Below are positions 44,512 through 53,840 of a DNA stretch of 64,000 nt, piece by piece. The stretch is from Streptomyces scabiei 87.22. GTDB taxonomy: Bacteria; Actinomycetota; Actinomycetes; Streptomycetales; Streptomycetaceae. The notes beneath the pieces are model-generated. The model made no database searches. It saw nothing but the letters and a program-made list of their open reading frames with translations, and was not told where the DNA came from. The DNA lies in contig NC_013929.1 in the NCBI RefSeq assembly GCF_000091305.1, forward strand, positions 3,596,001-3,660,000, given 5' to 3'. The stretch's first letter is position 1. Every line of letters starts with the position of its first letter. The position numbers and the translations under genes were made by a program.

Positions 44512-44870
44512 GCCCGCGCCCGCCGGGGCCGCGGACGGTGCCCGCGTATGTGGCGACGAGCCGGCACAGCGCGCCGCGCCGCAACACCTTCGGCGAGCTG
44601 ACGCGGCTCAAGCGGTGCGGCGGCTACGAGCCCGCGGGACTGGATCCGCCCCAGACGCACCTGCTTCATCTGCTCGCCGCCGGATCGCTGACCGTCGTCG
44701 AGGTCTCCGCGCACCTGCGGCTGACCGTCCACGCCGTGTGCGTGGTCGCCTGCAGTCTGGTGGACGCGGGCTTGGTCGAGGCCCGCGCTCCCATTCCCGA
44801 GGCCGAAAAAGTCGATACCACGCTCTTGGAAAGGGTGCTCGTTGGACTCCAGAGGGACAGGTTCGGTTGA
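44508..44870 (+). CDS. cvnC: DUF742 protein (CvnC type)
   Basis: 120 residues from a GTG overlapping the CvnB stop. PRTVPAYVATSRHSAPRRNT, LDPPQTHLLHLLAAGSLTVV and EVSAHLRLTVHAVCVVACSL are the DUF742 pattern, a winged-helix-like fold. The extended proline-rich start replaces the usual RPY..TGGR motif. Conservon C proteins associate with A, B and D at the membrane. It overlaps CvnD by 29 bases if the TTG start of that gene is right. Confidence 0.85.
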   Translation: MSPRPPGPRTVPAYVATSRHSAPRRNTFGELTRLKRCGGYEPAGLDPPQTHLLHLLAAGSLTVVEVSAHLRLTVHAVCVVACSLVDAGLVEARAPIPEAEKVDTTLLERVLVGLQRDRFG

Positions 44871-45468
44871 AGGGCTGCCCGGCAGTCCGGCGTACGTGGA
44901 CGAGCAGGTGCGCTACCTGGTGAAGTTCGTCGTGGCCGGCGGGCTGGGCGTCGGGAAGACCACGCTGATCCGCACGGTCTCAGAGATCACGGCGCGCAGT
45001 ACCGAGGCGGTGATGACGGCCTCCAGCATCGCAACGGACAGCCTCACGCTCACGCCGCAGAAGTCGACCACCACCGTCGCACTGGACTTCGGACGTCGCA
45101 CCATCGACGACGAGGTGATCCTCTACCTGTTCGGCGCCCCGGGGCAGTCCCGCTTCATCACCCCGCTGTGGCCGGCCCTCTCCCAGGGCGCCCTGGGCGT
45201 TCTGGTCCTCGTCGACATACGCCGATTACAGGACTGCCATCCCTTCCTGGACCTCGTCGAGCGGGCCGGTCTGCCCTACACCGTGGCGGTCAACCGCTTC
45301 CCCGACACACCCGACATCGCCGAAGCGGACCTGCGCGGCGCCCTCGATCTCGCCGACACCACACCGCTGGTGATGTGCAACGCCCTGGACCGCCTGTCCT
45401 GCCTGGACGCACTGATCACCCTGGCCCGCCAATGCCTGGCCCGAGCCCGCCTGGACCCTGTCTCATGA
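44842..45468 (+). CDS. cvnD: Ras-like GTP-binding protein (CvnD type)
   Basis: 208 residues if the TTG at 44842 is used; the true start may lie slightly downstream. The P-loop is VVAGGLGVGKTTLI, the switch region has LYLFGAPGQSRFITPLW in place of DxxG, and the guanine-binding motif is VAVNRFPDT (N-R-F-P rather than NKxD), as in conservon GTPases. It is the signalling switch of the complex. Its stop overlaps the following P450 start. Confidence 0.88.
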   Translation: MDSRGTGSVEGLPGSPAYVDEQVRYLVKFVVAGGLGVGKTTLIRTVSEITARSTEAVMTASSIATDSLTLTPQKSTTTVALDFGRRTIDDEVILYLFGAPGQSRFITPLWPALSQGALGVLVLVDIRRLQDCHPFLDLVERAGLPYTVAVNRFPDTPDIAEADLRGALDLADTTPLVMCNALDRLSCLDALITLARQCLARARLDPVS

Positions 45469-46787
45469 CGACGACCGCACCTCTGTATCTGCCGCACGCC
45501 TACCGCCTATACGAGCCCGGCTTCGCGCAGGACCCGCACGCCTACTACACCCACATGCGCGCGCACTTCGGCGACGTCGCCCCCATCGAGATCAGCCCCG
45601 GGGTGTTCGGGCACCTGGTCATCGGCTACCGGCTCGCCCTGCAGCTGCTGCGCGACACCCAGACCTGGTCCAAGGACCCCACCGTGTGGGTGTCCCATCT
45701 GCCGAAGGACTCACCCGTCCTGGGCATGCTGGGCCCGCGCCCCAACCCGCTCTTCGCCGACGGTGAGCGGCACGCCCGCTACCGGCGGGTCATCACCGAC
45801 TCTTTCGGCCGGATCCAGCCGCACCACCTTCGCGACCTGGTCCGTGAGATCGCCGCTCTGCTGATCGGCCGATTCGCCGGCGCCGGGATCGCGGATCTGA
45901 TCGCCCAGTACGCCCGGCCGATCCCCTCCTATGTGATGAACCGGCTGTTCGGGCAGCCCGATCACGCCGCTCCCCGCCTGGTGACCGCGCTGGCCGGTCT
46001 CATCGAGGGAGGGGAGAACGCCGCCGCGGCGAACGCGGAGTTCGAGGCGTACATGCGCCGGCTCCTCGCGCTCAAGACCGGCGAGCGAGGCCATGACCTC
46101 ACCTCCTGGATCATGGACCACTCCGCGGGGCTGAGCCCCGAGGAAGTGCTCCACCATGTCGTGCTCACTGTGGGCGCCGGGCAGGAACCCACGACCAACC
46201 TGATCGCGAACGCCCTGGCGATCATGCTGTCCGACGACCGGTACTACGCCGGCGTCACCAACGGCGCCCTCGCCCCTATCCACGCGGTCCACCGCGTCCT
46301 GCGCGACGAGCCGCCGATGGCGAACTACGCGGCGCACTACCCACGGCACAACGTGCGGATCAACAACCTGAGCATCCCGGCCCACTCCCTGGTCATGGTC
46401 TCCTTCGCCGCCGCCAACGCCGACCCCCAGGGCCCCGGCGCACCGCTGTCGGGCGAGGGCTCCCACCTGGCCTGGTCCGCCGGACCGCACGCCTGCCCCG
46501 TCAAGGACCCCGCGATCCTCATCGCCGTCACGGCCATCGAGGAGATCACCAGCCGGCTGCCCGACCTCGAACTCGACGGCCGCCGCGAGGACCTGCAGCG
46601 GCGCATCGGCCCCTTCCACACCGCCTACCGCCACATCCCCGCAACCTTCACCCCCCTGACCGCGCTTCCCACGACAGGAGACCGAGCATGGCCCGGCAAT
46701 CCCTTCCGTACGTCATCGACCCCGCCGGACGCGATATCCCCGCAGAAGCCGCCCGCCTGCGCGCCCTCGGCCCCGCCGTGCGCGTAG
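45465..46787 (+). CDS. Conservon-linked cytochrome P450, CYP157-like
   Basis: 440 residues from an ATG overlapping the CvnD stop. The I-helix reads VGAGQEPTTN, the heme loop WSAGPHACPVKDPAI has the cysteine, but the K-helix is AVHRVLRDEPP, so the ExxR glutamate is replaced. Absence of ExxR is a known trait of CYP157 P450s in Streptomyces conservons. The normal end would be near 46690; the frame runs 100 bases into the next gene with an unlikely tail, so a small frameshift near the end is possible. It probably works with the conservon or the next P450. Confidence 0.8.
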   Translation: MTTTAPLYLPHAYRLYEPGFAQDPHAYYTHMRAHFGDVAPIEISPGVFGHLVIGYRLALQLLRDTQTWSKDPTVWVSHLPKDSPVLGMLGPRPNPLFADGERHARYRRVITDSFGRIQPHHLRDLVREIAALLIGRFAGAGIADLIAQYARPIPSYVMNRLFGQPDHAAPRLVTALAGLIEGGENAAAANAEFEAYMRRLLALKTGERGHDLTSWIMDHSAGLSPEEVLHHVVLTVGAGQEPTTNLIANALAIMLSDDRYYAGVTNGALAPIHAVHRVLRDEPPMANYAAHYPRHNVRINNLSIPAHSLVMVSFAAANADPQGPGAPLSGEGSHLAWSAGPHACPVKDPAILIAVTAIEEITSRLPDLELDGRREDLQRRIGPFHTAYRHIPATFTPLTALPTTGDRAWPGNPFRTSSTPPDAISPQKPPACAPSAPPCA

Positions 46788-47950
46788 AACTGCCCGGCGG
46801 CATACCCGCCTGGGCGATCACCCGCCACACCGTTCTGCGGGACCTGCTCCTGGACGACCGGGTCAGCAAAGACCCGCGGCACTGGGAGCTGTGGACCTCC
46901 GGGTGGGTCGAAGCGAACCCCGAGGCCCACTGGATCTACAACTGGACCGGCGTCACCAACATGTTCACCGCCTACGGGCCGGACCACCGACGCCTGCGCA
47001 ACCTCGTCGCCCCCGCCTTCACCGGCCGCCGCACCCTGGACCTGCTCCCCCGGATCGAGGAGATCACCACCAGCCTCCTCGACTCCCTGTCCACCCGCGC
47101 CGCCTCCCTCCCCGGCCGGCCGGCCGACCTGCGGATCCTGTTCGCCTACCCGCTGCCGCTGCTGGTGATCTCCGAACTGTTCGGCCTCACCGAACAGGAA
47201 CGCGGCGACGCAGCCCACTTCGTCGACATGATCATGGACACCACCACGCCGCCCGAGATCGCCGGCCAGATCCTCACCCACACCCGCAGCGTCATGGCCC
47301 GTCTGCTCGCCCGCAAACGCGAACAGCCCGGCAACGACCTCACCAGCGCGCTGATCACCGCCCGGGACCAGGGCGACCGGCTCAGCGAACAGGAACTCGT
47401 CGACACCCTCATCCTCACCCTGGGCGCCGGCTTCGAGACCACCGTGAACCTGATCGGCAACGCCATCGCCGCCCTCCTCGACCACCCCGACCAGCTCGAC
47501 CTGCTGCTCAACGGGGCCGTGCCCTGGAAACAGGCCATCGAGGAAGTCCTGCGCTGGGCACCGCCCATCACCTCCCTGCCCCTGCGCTTCGCCACCACCA
47601 CCATCGACCTCGGCGAGGAGACGATCATCCAGGGCGAAGCCATCCTCACCACCTTCGGCGCCGTCGGCTGGGACCCAGACACCCACGGTCCCCGCGCCCA
47701 CGAGTTCGACATCACCCGCGAACCGGGCAAACACCTCGCCTTCGGCCACGGAGTCCACCACTGCCTGGGCGCACCCCTGGCCCGCGCCGAAGCCACCATC
47801 GCCCTCCCCGCCCTCTTCACCCGCTTCCCCGACCTCCGCCTCACCATGCCGGCCCCGGAACTGACCCCGTTCCCCTCCTTCGTCTCCCACGGCCACACCA
47901 CACTCCCCGCCCACCTCACACCCTCACCGGCCACCTCAACCGCCACGTAG
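46688..47950 (+). CDS. Cytochrome P450, conservon-associated
   Basis: 420 residues with a full set of motifs: I-helix LGAGFETTVN, K-helix AIEEVLRWAPP (ExxR) and heme loop FGHGVHHCLGAPLARAEA. It is intact and likely catalytic. The pairing of a CYP157-like and a canonical P450 behind a conservon recalls the pairs in S. coelicolor. Substrate is unknown. It overlaps the previous P450 by 100 bases as called. Confidence 0.88.
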   Translation: MARQSLPYVIDPAGRDIPAEAARLRALGPAVRVELPGGIPAWAITRHTVLRDLLLDDRVSKDPRHWELWTSGWVEANPEAHWIYNWTGVTNMFTAYGPDHRRLRNLVAPAFTGRRTLDLLPRIEEITTSLLDSLSTRAASLPGRPADLRILFAYPLPLLVISELFGLTEQERGDAAHFVDMIMDTTTPPEIAGQILTHTRSVMARLLARKREQPGNDLTSALITARDQGDRLSEQELVDTLILTLGAGFETTVNLIGNAIAALLDHPDQLDLLLNGAVPWKQAIEEVLRWAPPITSLPLRFATTTIDLGEETIIQGEAILTTFGAVGWDPDTHGPRAHEFDITREPGKHLAFGHGVHHCLGAPLARAEATIALPALFTRFPDLRLTMPAPELTPFPSFVSHGHTTLPAHLTPSPATSTAT

Positions 47951-48066
47951 GGCACGGTCCTTCGCATCCCTCGCCAACCGTGACGCCCCAGGGAACGGGC
48001 GTCGCATCCCGGCCGACCAGGACCTCGCCCCGCCCGCTACCCACCTCGACCTGTCCGGAACTCCTC

Positions 48067-48522
48067 GTGAACATCCTCACCGCATCCCGCCCCCATGCCG
48101 TTCATCCGGCAATCACCCCGGCCGCGCCACCCGCGCAGACCAGCAGCGTCTTCCAGGACGCCTGGCTGCCCCGCCCCGCTCCACGAGCCGTACCGGCCGG
48201 GGACACCTTCGACGCCGTACGCGTCACCCAGCAGCACGGTGAACTCGTCCTCCAACACCTGCAGAGGTTCCCCGCCCTGCCGATCGGAGCGGTGCTGGCC
48301 GACCAAGACCAGTGGTGGTTCTTCGTCCCCGCCCACTTCGACAACACGCCTTGGCCCCGGCCGGTCCGCTACTTGACCACCGGCAGCTTCATCACCGTTC
48401 CGCCCCCGGAGCACACCCGCGCCATCGGCTGCAGCCTCGGCTGGATCCAACACGGCGCTCCCGGGCGCGAGTTCACCTCTCCACTCTTCCTGCGGCCGGT
48501 CCTCGATCACATGACCTTCTGA
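48067..48522 (+). CDS. Hypothetical protein, PrimPol-N-like pattern
   Basis: 151 residues from a GTG at 48067. FDAVRVTQQHGELVLQHLQR, then GAVLADQDQWWFFVPAHFDN and RYLTTGSFITVPPPEHTRAI show a compact soluble domain with tryptophan-rich strands. It faintly resembles N-terminal parts of Streptomyces primase/polymerase-type proteins, but I would not assign a function. It follows the P450 pair by 116 bases on the same strand. Confidence 0.55.
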   Translation: MNILTASRPHAVHPAITPAAPPAQTSSVFQDAWLPRPAPRAVPAGDTFDAVRVTQQHGELVLQHLQRFPALPIGAVLADQDQWWFFVPAHFDNTPWPRPVRYLTTGSFITVPPPEHTRAIGCSLGWIQHGAPGREFTSPLFLRPVLDHMTF

Positions 48523-48633
48523 CACAACCGCAGCTGTCCCCGAGACCGTCCCGACGACGGCATCCGGTCCACCCCGTCACCCCCCTCCACCCATCCGGCA
48601 CCCCGAACACGGTCAACCCCGAGGAACCCGATC

Positions 48634-49764
48634 ATGACAGCGCGCAAGATCATCCGGGTCGTCAGCTGCAACTTCGAACGCAACGGCCGCAGCGACTACG
48701 ACACCTGGCTGACCATGTACCAGCGGCTGGCCGCCCTGCGCCCGGCAGTGCTGTGCCGCCAGGAGAACCCGGGCCACGCCCGCACCGGGGCCGGGCGCTT
48801 GCTGTTCAACGAGTCCCAGCGGATCCTCGGTCTTGCCGGCGAACTCGGCCCCGGACTGGGCACCGACGCCCTGTACTACGACCAGGAGGTCTTCGAGCAG
48901 CTGACCGTGTGGGAGACCGCATGTCCGGCCTGGCCGCTGCCCCCGGTCGCGATGACGCTGCGGCTGCGCGGCACCGAGGACGTCGACCTTGTGGCGGCCT
49001 GCACCCGCCTGTCCTACAACTCCCCCCACCTGCGGGCGGTCCAGGCGGGCGACGTCACCCGCTTCGCCGACCGCGTCGAGCCCTGCAAGACCGGCGCCGG
49101 CACCGCCGACCGCAAGCTGCCCGTCCTGGCGATCGGCCAGGACTGCAACAGCTACGTCGATCCCCCGCGGCTCGTCCCCGGCGAGACTCCCGTCCCCGAA
49201 CTCGCCGACATCAAGGACCCCCAGCACCGGGCACACCGCAGCTACGAAACCGCCCCGGGCCTACGGGTGATGGACTCCCTGGCCGACCGGACCCTGCTGG
49301 CCGCCGAACTGGAGGATGCCGCCCGGCACGCCGCACTGCTGCCCGGCGGACCGGGCCTGCGGGCGGTCGCGCCGACCGTGGACGCCTCCCCGACCCACGG
49401 TCCGGCACACCGCGTCGACCGCATCTACACCAGCCGGATGCTCCTGCCCGCCGTGATCAACGCCGAAGTCATCGACATGAAGGGCCTCTCCGACCACCAC
49501 ACGGTCATGGTGGCCTTCGACCGTGACGTGATCGTCGACATCCACCGCACGACATTTGCCACCACCGCCAGCCTGCATCGTACGGACCAAGGCCCCCGCA
49601 ACGCATCGACTCTGCCCTCGCCACCCCCCGATCCAGCACCCGCCCCGCTCAGTTTCGAGACCGTCGCCACCAAGGAGGTGCGGCGGGTGACGGACCACGC
49701 CCTGCTGATCGCCAGGCTCCTCCTCGCCGAAGGCCGCCGCGTCCTCACCCCCGCCCCGTGGTGA
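48634..49764 (+). CDS. Endonuclease/exonuclease/phosphatase family protein
   Basis: 376 residues. VVSCNFERNG at the start, RPAVLCRQENPG, VLAIGQDCNSYVD, PAHRVDRIYTS and GLSDHHTVMVAFD correspond to the N, E, D-x-N, D and S-D-H blocks of the EEP fold; the usual D-x-N reads D-C-N. Members cleave phosphodiesters or phosphomonoesters in DNA, lipids or small molecules. The last 90 residues are an added tail. It may belong to the extended conservon operon; the next gene overlaps its stop. Confidence 0.7.
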   Translation: MTARKIIRVVSCNFERNGRSDYDTWLTMYQRLAALRPAVLCRQENPGHARTGAGRLLFNESQRILGLAGELGPGLGTDALYYDQEVFEQLTVWETACPAWPLPPVAMTLRLRGTEDVDLVAACTRLSYNSPHLRAVQAGDVTRFADRVEPCKTGAGTADRKLPVLAIGQDCNSYVDPPRLVPGETPVPELADIKDPQHRAHRSYETAPGLRVMDSLADRTLLAAELEDAARHAALLPGGPGLRAVAPTVDASPTHGPAHRVDRIYTSRMLLPAVINAEVIDMKGLSDHHTVMVAFDRDVIVDIHRTTFATTASLHRTDQGPRNASTLPSPPPDPAPAPLSFETVATKEVRRVTDHALLIARLLLAEGRRVLTPAPW

Positions 49765-50717
49765 CGCCACCCGCCGGCCCGGCAGAGCACGCCTCCCCCA
49801 CCGGCCTGCCCTCGAACTGGTTCACATGCCCGGCGACCTCCCGGATCGACAACTACCTGACGGGCGGATGCGACCACTTCGCGGCCGACCGGAACCTGGC
49901 CGGACTCCTCACAGCGGAGGCACCCTGGCTCCCAGCCATGGTGAAGATCAACCAACGCCACCGGTCCCACGCCGTCACCGCCCTCGCGAAGGATCTCGGC
50001 ATCACCCAGTTCCTGGACCTGGGCTGCGGGCTGCCCTCCAGGTGGAACCGGAAACATGGACGCCACGACCCCGAGCTGACCCACGAAGCCGCGCGAGCCG
50101 TCCACGCCGGCGCCCGGGTCGTCTACCTCGACAACGACCCCATGGTCTGCGGGTACGCCCGTCTGGCTTCGGACAGCAGCCAGACCACCGTGGTCCAGGC
50201 CGACCTCCGCCGGATCAACGAGGTGCTCGACCACCCGGGACTCAGCCTCCTCGACCGGGCGGAGCCGATCGCCGTTCTGGTCCACGACGTCCTCCCCTGG
50301 CTGAGCACCACTGCCGCGACCCGGGCGATGACCGGCCTGCACGACTGGCTCTCCCCAGGCAGCACCCTCTCCGTCACCCACGCCACGGCGGACATGGAGC
50401 CCGCACCGATGTGGGGGCTCCAGGCCAGGTTCGCCGATACCGGAATCGCCTACCAGCCGCGCTCACGGGAGGAGATCCAGGCCGTGCTGAACGCGTGGAG
50501 CCCGGCGCCGGGGGATCTCGTTCCGACGGCGCAGTGGCGGGCGGGCGGCGTTCGCCGGCTGCCCTCCGGCGAACGCTGCAACGCGTACGCCGCCATCCTC
50601 ACCAAAACACCACCGGCCCCCGGCCACCACCCGGCAGCCCGCACCCACGGGCAACACCCCACGGCCCAACCCGAATCCGACGGCTTCCGACCAGTACCCG
50701 CCACAACCACAGCCTGA
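49761..50717 (+). CDS. SAM-dependent methyltransferase, DUF574 type
   Basis: 318 residues from the GTG at 49761, overlapping the EEP stop; a GTG three bases earlier is equally possible. TSRIDNYLTGGCDHFAADRN is the family opening, QFLDLGCGLPS the SAM site and IAVLVHDVLPWLS motif IV. It is related to the gene at 32089 but clearly divergent. The C-terminal 50 residues are proline- and threonine-rich. Substrate unknown. Confidence 0.82.
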   Translation: MTPPAGPAEHASPTGLPSNWFTCPATSRIDNYLTGGCDHFAADRNLAGLLTAEAPWLPAMVKINQRHRSHAVTALAKDLGITQFLDLGCGLPSRWNRKHGRHDPELTHEAARAVHAGARVVYLDNDPMVCGYARLASDSSQTTVVQADLRRINEVLDHPGLSLLDRAEPIAVLVHDVLPWLSTTAATRAMTGLHDWLSPGSTLSVTHATADMEPAPMWGLQARFADTGIAYQPRSREEIQAVLNAWSPAPGDLVPTAQWRAGGVRRLPSGERCNAYAAILTKTPPAPGHHPAARTHGQHPTAQPESDGFRPVPATTTA

Positions 50718-50842
50718 CCGTCACTTCATCCCCCGCACCCGGCCCGCCCACAACCGGAGCCCGCTCGGGCAGCGCCCGCACCGGTCCGCCACGGCCGGGC
50801 ATCCACGTACTGCCCTCCTCGCCCAGAAGGAAGAACCCACCC

Positions 50843-51820
50843 ATGAAACGCGCCGTCAGCCAGAACCAGCTCCTTGCCTGGGCAGCAGGCTTACTGGTGC
50901 TCGCGAGCCTGCCCTCCCTGGCCACAGCGGCATCGCGACTCGACGGACACGGCGACGCGCAACGGCTGCCCCACGGCTTCGCCGACTGGGTCCAGTTCGG
51001 CGCGGCCCTGACCGCCTCGTTACTACTCGCCGCCATGGTCACCACCCGCACCGTCGGCCACGAAGGAGCCACACGACGAAGGCTACTCACCCAGCGCACC
51101 GCGGTGGCCGCGTGCACCCTGAGCTGGCTCTACACGACAACGCCCGCCTCCAGCCCCCTCGCCCGGCACCTAGGAACCGCCGTGTACGGAGTCGTGCTGG
51201 CATGGCTCGCCATCGAAGTATGCCGAGCCAGCGGCGCCCGGCTGTCTAGCGGCTTCGACATCGCCGACCGTGACCAACGCCTCCGCACGTGGGGGATCAC
51301 CTCATGGTTCTACCTCTTGTGCGTGGCCGGGAGCTTCCTCGTCACCATGTCCGAGCAGCTGTTGCGAACGGCTGGCTTCGACAACGCACTGATCGTGGGA
51401 CTCGACCAGCGCTCCACCCTCGGACTCGTCGGCCCGGCCGAAGGTGTACTCGCCTTCATCGCCACCGTGGCCATCGAGGACGTGGTGATCGTGGCCGCGA
51501 CAGCCACCCTGCTGGCGAAGGCCCGACGCCCAACGTGGCACATATACACCGCCATCTGTCTCGTGGAAGTCGCCGTTCACGCCTACATGGGCATTTCCGC
51601 CCTCGCCTTCGCCGTCCTGACCGCCAGCCGCATCTGGCTGTACCGCCGATACCAAGGCTTCCTCCCGCTGGCGGTCGCTCACCTCGTCTTCAACATCTCC
51701 GTACTGCTCAAGTGGTTCGCCCCGGGCCTTCCTACGATGGTGATCGCCCTCATGCTCGCAACCGCGGCGATCCTCGGAGTCGCACCCCGCCGGGCAGGGA
51801 AAACAGGGGCCACCGCATGA
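50843..51820 (+). CDS. Multi-pass membrane protein, CPBP-like
   Basis: 325 residues with about eight hydrophobic segments, beginning LLAWAAGLLVLASLPSLATA. The last third carries AIEDVVIVAATATLL, then VHAYMG and LAVAHLVFNISVLLKW, spaced like the three motifs of CPBP intramembrane proteases (E-x, x-H, H-x-x-x-N), though the first glutamate pair is reduced. Such proteins process prenylated or bacteriocin-related substrates or act in immunity. The assignment is tentative; membrane location is clear. Confidence 0.6.
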   Translation: MKRAVSQNQLLAWAAGLLVLASLPSLATAASRLDGHGDAQRLPHGFADWVQFGAALTASLLLAAMVTTRTVGHEGATRRRLLTQRTAVAACTLSWLYTTTPASSPLARHLGTAVYGVVLAWLAIEVCRASGARLSSGFDIADRDQRLRTWGITSWFYLLCVAGSFLVTMSEQLLRTAGFDNALIVGLDQRSTLGLVGPAEGVLAFIATVAIEDVVIVAATATLLAKARRPTWHIYTAICLVEVAVHAYMGISALAFAVLTASRIWLYRRYQGFLPLAVAHLVFNISVLLKWFAPGLPTMVIALMLATAAILGVAPRRAGKTGATA

Positions 51821-51885
51821 CCGAATCCATGGCCCGCCCTACCCGCCAGAACACGCCGAAAGCCAACAGTAGAGGAGAACATTCG

Positions 51886-52104
51886 ATGGACTACTCGAAA
51901 TTCAAGCCAAAAAGCCCGATAGTGGGCGCCGCCCGGAAACAGGTAGCAGCCGACATGAAGAAGAAATACGAAGCAGGCGCAAGCATCCGCGATCTGATGG
52001 AGGAAAGCCGTCGCTCCTACGGATTCGTCCGTGGAATTCTGCAGGAATCCAAGGTGACCTTCCGCCCCCGCGGAGGCAGGCACCGGTCAACGGCGCCTAG
52101 CTGA
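51886..52104 (+). CDS. Small helix-turn-helix protein
   Basis: 72 residues from the ATG at 51886 with AGAGGAGAA upstream; an in-frame ATG at 51817 overlaps the previous gene and is less likely. Basic N-terminus (MDYSKFKPKSPIVG), then KKYEAGASIRDLMEESRRSY and GFVRGILQESKV, a short HTH widely conserved in Streptomyces. It has a lower GC content than the neighbours. Probably a DNA-binding protein; target unknown. Confidence 0.65.
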   Translation: MDYSKFKPKSPIVGAARKQVAADMKKKYEAGASIRDLMEESRRSYGFVRGILQESKVTFRPRGGRHRSTAPS

Positions 52105-52320
52105 CAGCGCTCTGCCGGTCGCCTGGTTCGCCCCCTCCGCAGTCCGCCGGATCCTCCCCGCCGCAGACCTGCAACTGATTCCCAGGCAAACCCCCAGTAG
52201 GCCGTACCTCGTATCCGACCTTCACCCCCGAGCCCCCTGCGTGCCGCTCGCCTGCGGGCAGTCTTCAGACCGGCCGGGCCGGGGGACAGAACACACGCGC
52301 ACGCTCCCCTTCTCACCGAG

Positions 52321-52665
52321 GTGGGCGAGGCCATCGCCTCAGGAGAGCGCCGACGGCATCTCGCCTACAAGTGCGAACTCTACGGCTCCCAACTCATTGC
52401 AGTGCCGGCGTTCCACACCTCCCAGACCTGCGCCGCCTGCGGCACGGTCGACACCGACAGCCGAGAAGGCAGCGGACGGCTGTTCTCCTGCGTCCACTGC
52501 GGACACGAGGACGACGCCGATCACAACGCCTCGATCGAGATCGAGGCCCGAGCCCGCCGGACGGGTGGCTCGGTCACCAACAGCACGCGCAGCACCCGAG
52601 CGGTGCGAGTCCCCGCCCAACGCGGGAGGCGGACGCGTGAAGCCCTCCCGGCCGCCCACGGCTAG
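52321..52665 (+). pseudogene. TnpB/OrfB C-terminal fragment
   Basis: CELYGSQLIAVPAFHTSQTC then AACG, FSCVHCGHEDDADHNASIEI is the RuvC end and four-cysteine zinc finger of an IS200/IS605-type TnpB. Only about 85 residues remain; the N-terminal four fifths are missing and the start is artificial. It marks an insertion scar at the right edge of the conservon region. Confidence 0.7.
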
Positions 52666-52845
52666 CTGTGCCGTCTCATGAGATTGGCGCCAGGGAGCCG
52701 CGATCGACGAAGTTGTGTCCCTCTTCAGGAAGGACGATGAAGACCCCGGAGCCAGGAGGATCCTCCACTGATGCTCTGCTGATGCGAGCTGTCCGCTCAG
52801 GGGTGGGCCACCGAGTGTCGCTGTCCCAACGAATCCCTACGAGGT

Positions 52846-53192
52846 TCACCTCCGCCACCGGAGGCAGAGGTCCTGGAATCCTGCGGGCAGGGTGACGTAG
52901 CCCATGGAGGGGTCGAGAAGGGCCTGGGCCAGCTCGTACAGTTCTTCGCTCTCCGCCTCCATCGCCCAGTACGCGTTCATGCGCTGGGTCAGGCGGATGC
53001 GGTAGAACACCATGTGCCCGACGCTGGCCCCGCCGTGGGTTGGGCCAGCGGCATCGTGGGTGTCACCGTCGTAGCGAATGTATACCTGCCAGCGCTCAAC
53101 CGTCTCCTCATGGGCGTCCCCGCTCAGGGCGTGGCCGAAGTGGTAATGCAGGCGCAGTGCGGCAGGGTCTCCGGGAAGCGTTGCTGGGTCAC
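52846..53192 (-). pseudogene. Hypothetical protein, frameshifted near its start
   Basis: A GTG at 53192 opens VTQQRFPETLPH, but the good coding continues one frame away from about 53155: LRLHYHFGHALSGDAHEETV, then ERWQVYIRYDGDTHD, VGHMVFYRIRLTQRMNAYWA and SEELYELAQALLDP. The end after DPSMGY departs from the pattern I would expect, suggesting truncation. I recall similar Streptomyces proteins of unknown function but cannot name them. It follows the PAP2-like gene on the same strand. Confidence 0.4.
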
Positions 53193-53246
53193 GGCGCCGA
53201 GAGTAGCGGGCGCCGATCGCCCGCCGTCTGGTCGGCGGCGGACTGA

Positions 53247-53840
53247 TCAGCGTGCCAACTGGAACACGGCCGCGGCCACGATGGTGCCGAGGATTGTGCC
53301 CGCGATGACCTGGTTGCGTGTGTGGTCCAGCAGCTCGACCCGGGACCACCCGACGATGACGACCAGGAGGAACCCGAGGGCCATCCACGCACCGTAGGTC
53401 TGTACGAGCATCGCGCAGGCACCTGCCGAGACGGCCTGGTGCACGGAGATCTTCCAGACGAACGTGATCACGGCGAGGATCGCCAGGGTGACCAGCATCG
53501 ACACGATGAGGGCGGTCATCGTCCGCGGGGCGCCTGCGGCGGCCATGAGGAGGATTCCAATGGCCACGGAGAGCAGGATGACGGCCATGACGACCAGCCG
53601 TGCAGGCTTGGCCCCGACGTGTCGATCGCCCCAGTGGCCCTTCCGAATGCCGTACTTGATGAAGGTGATGGGGATAATGGCGGCGAAGAGTGCGCCGACC
53701 GCTCCCCAGGCGACGCCGATCCATTGCGCCGTGTGCCAGCCGATCAGGAGCGTGACGGCGATAATCCAGTTTTTCGGCTCAAGCCAGTCGGTGATGCGGC
53801 GTGCCAGTTTGGACTCCGCGGGGTACACGTCAGTTGTCAT
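53247..53840 (-). CDS. PAP2-like membrane protein
   Basis: 197 residues from the ATG at 53840 with AAAGGAC upstream. Five to six membrane segments. Near the C-terminus KISVHQAVSAG and GWSRVELLDHTRNQVIAG sit where PAP2 enzymes have PSGH and SRxxxxxH-x-x-x-D; serine/arginine and both histidines are kept while the final aspartate is glutamine. It is either a divergent phosphatidate-phosphatase-type enzyme or a non-catalytic relative. It overlaps the end of the upstream MAB_1171c-type gene by 11 bases. Confidence 0.65.
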   Translation of the reverse strand: MTTDVYPAESKLARRITDWLEPKNWIIAVTLLIGWHTAQWIGVAWGAVGALFAAIIPITFIKYGIRKGHWGDRHVGAKPARLVVMAVILLSVAIGILLMAAAGAPRTMTALIVSMLVTLAILAVITFVWKISVHQAVSAGACAMLVQTYGAWMALGFLLVVIVGWSRVELLDHTRNQVIAGTILGTIVAAAVFQLAR

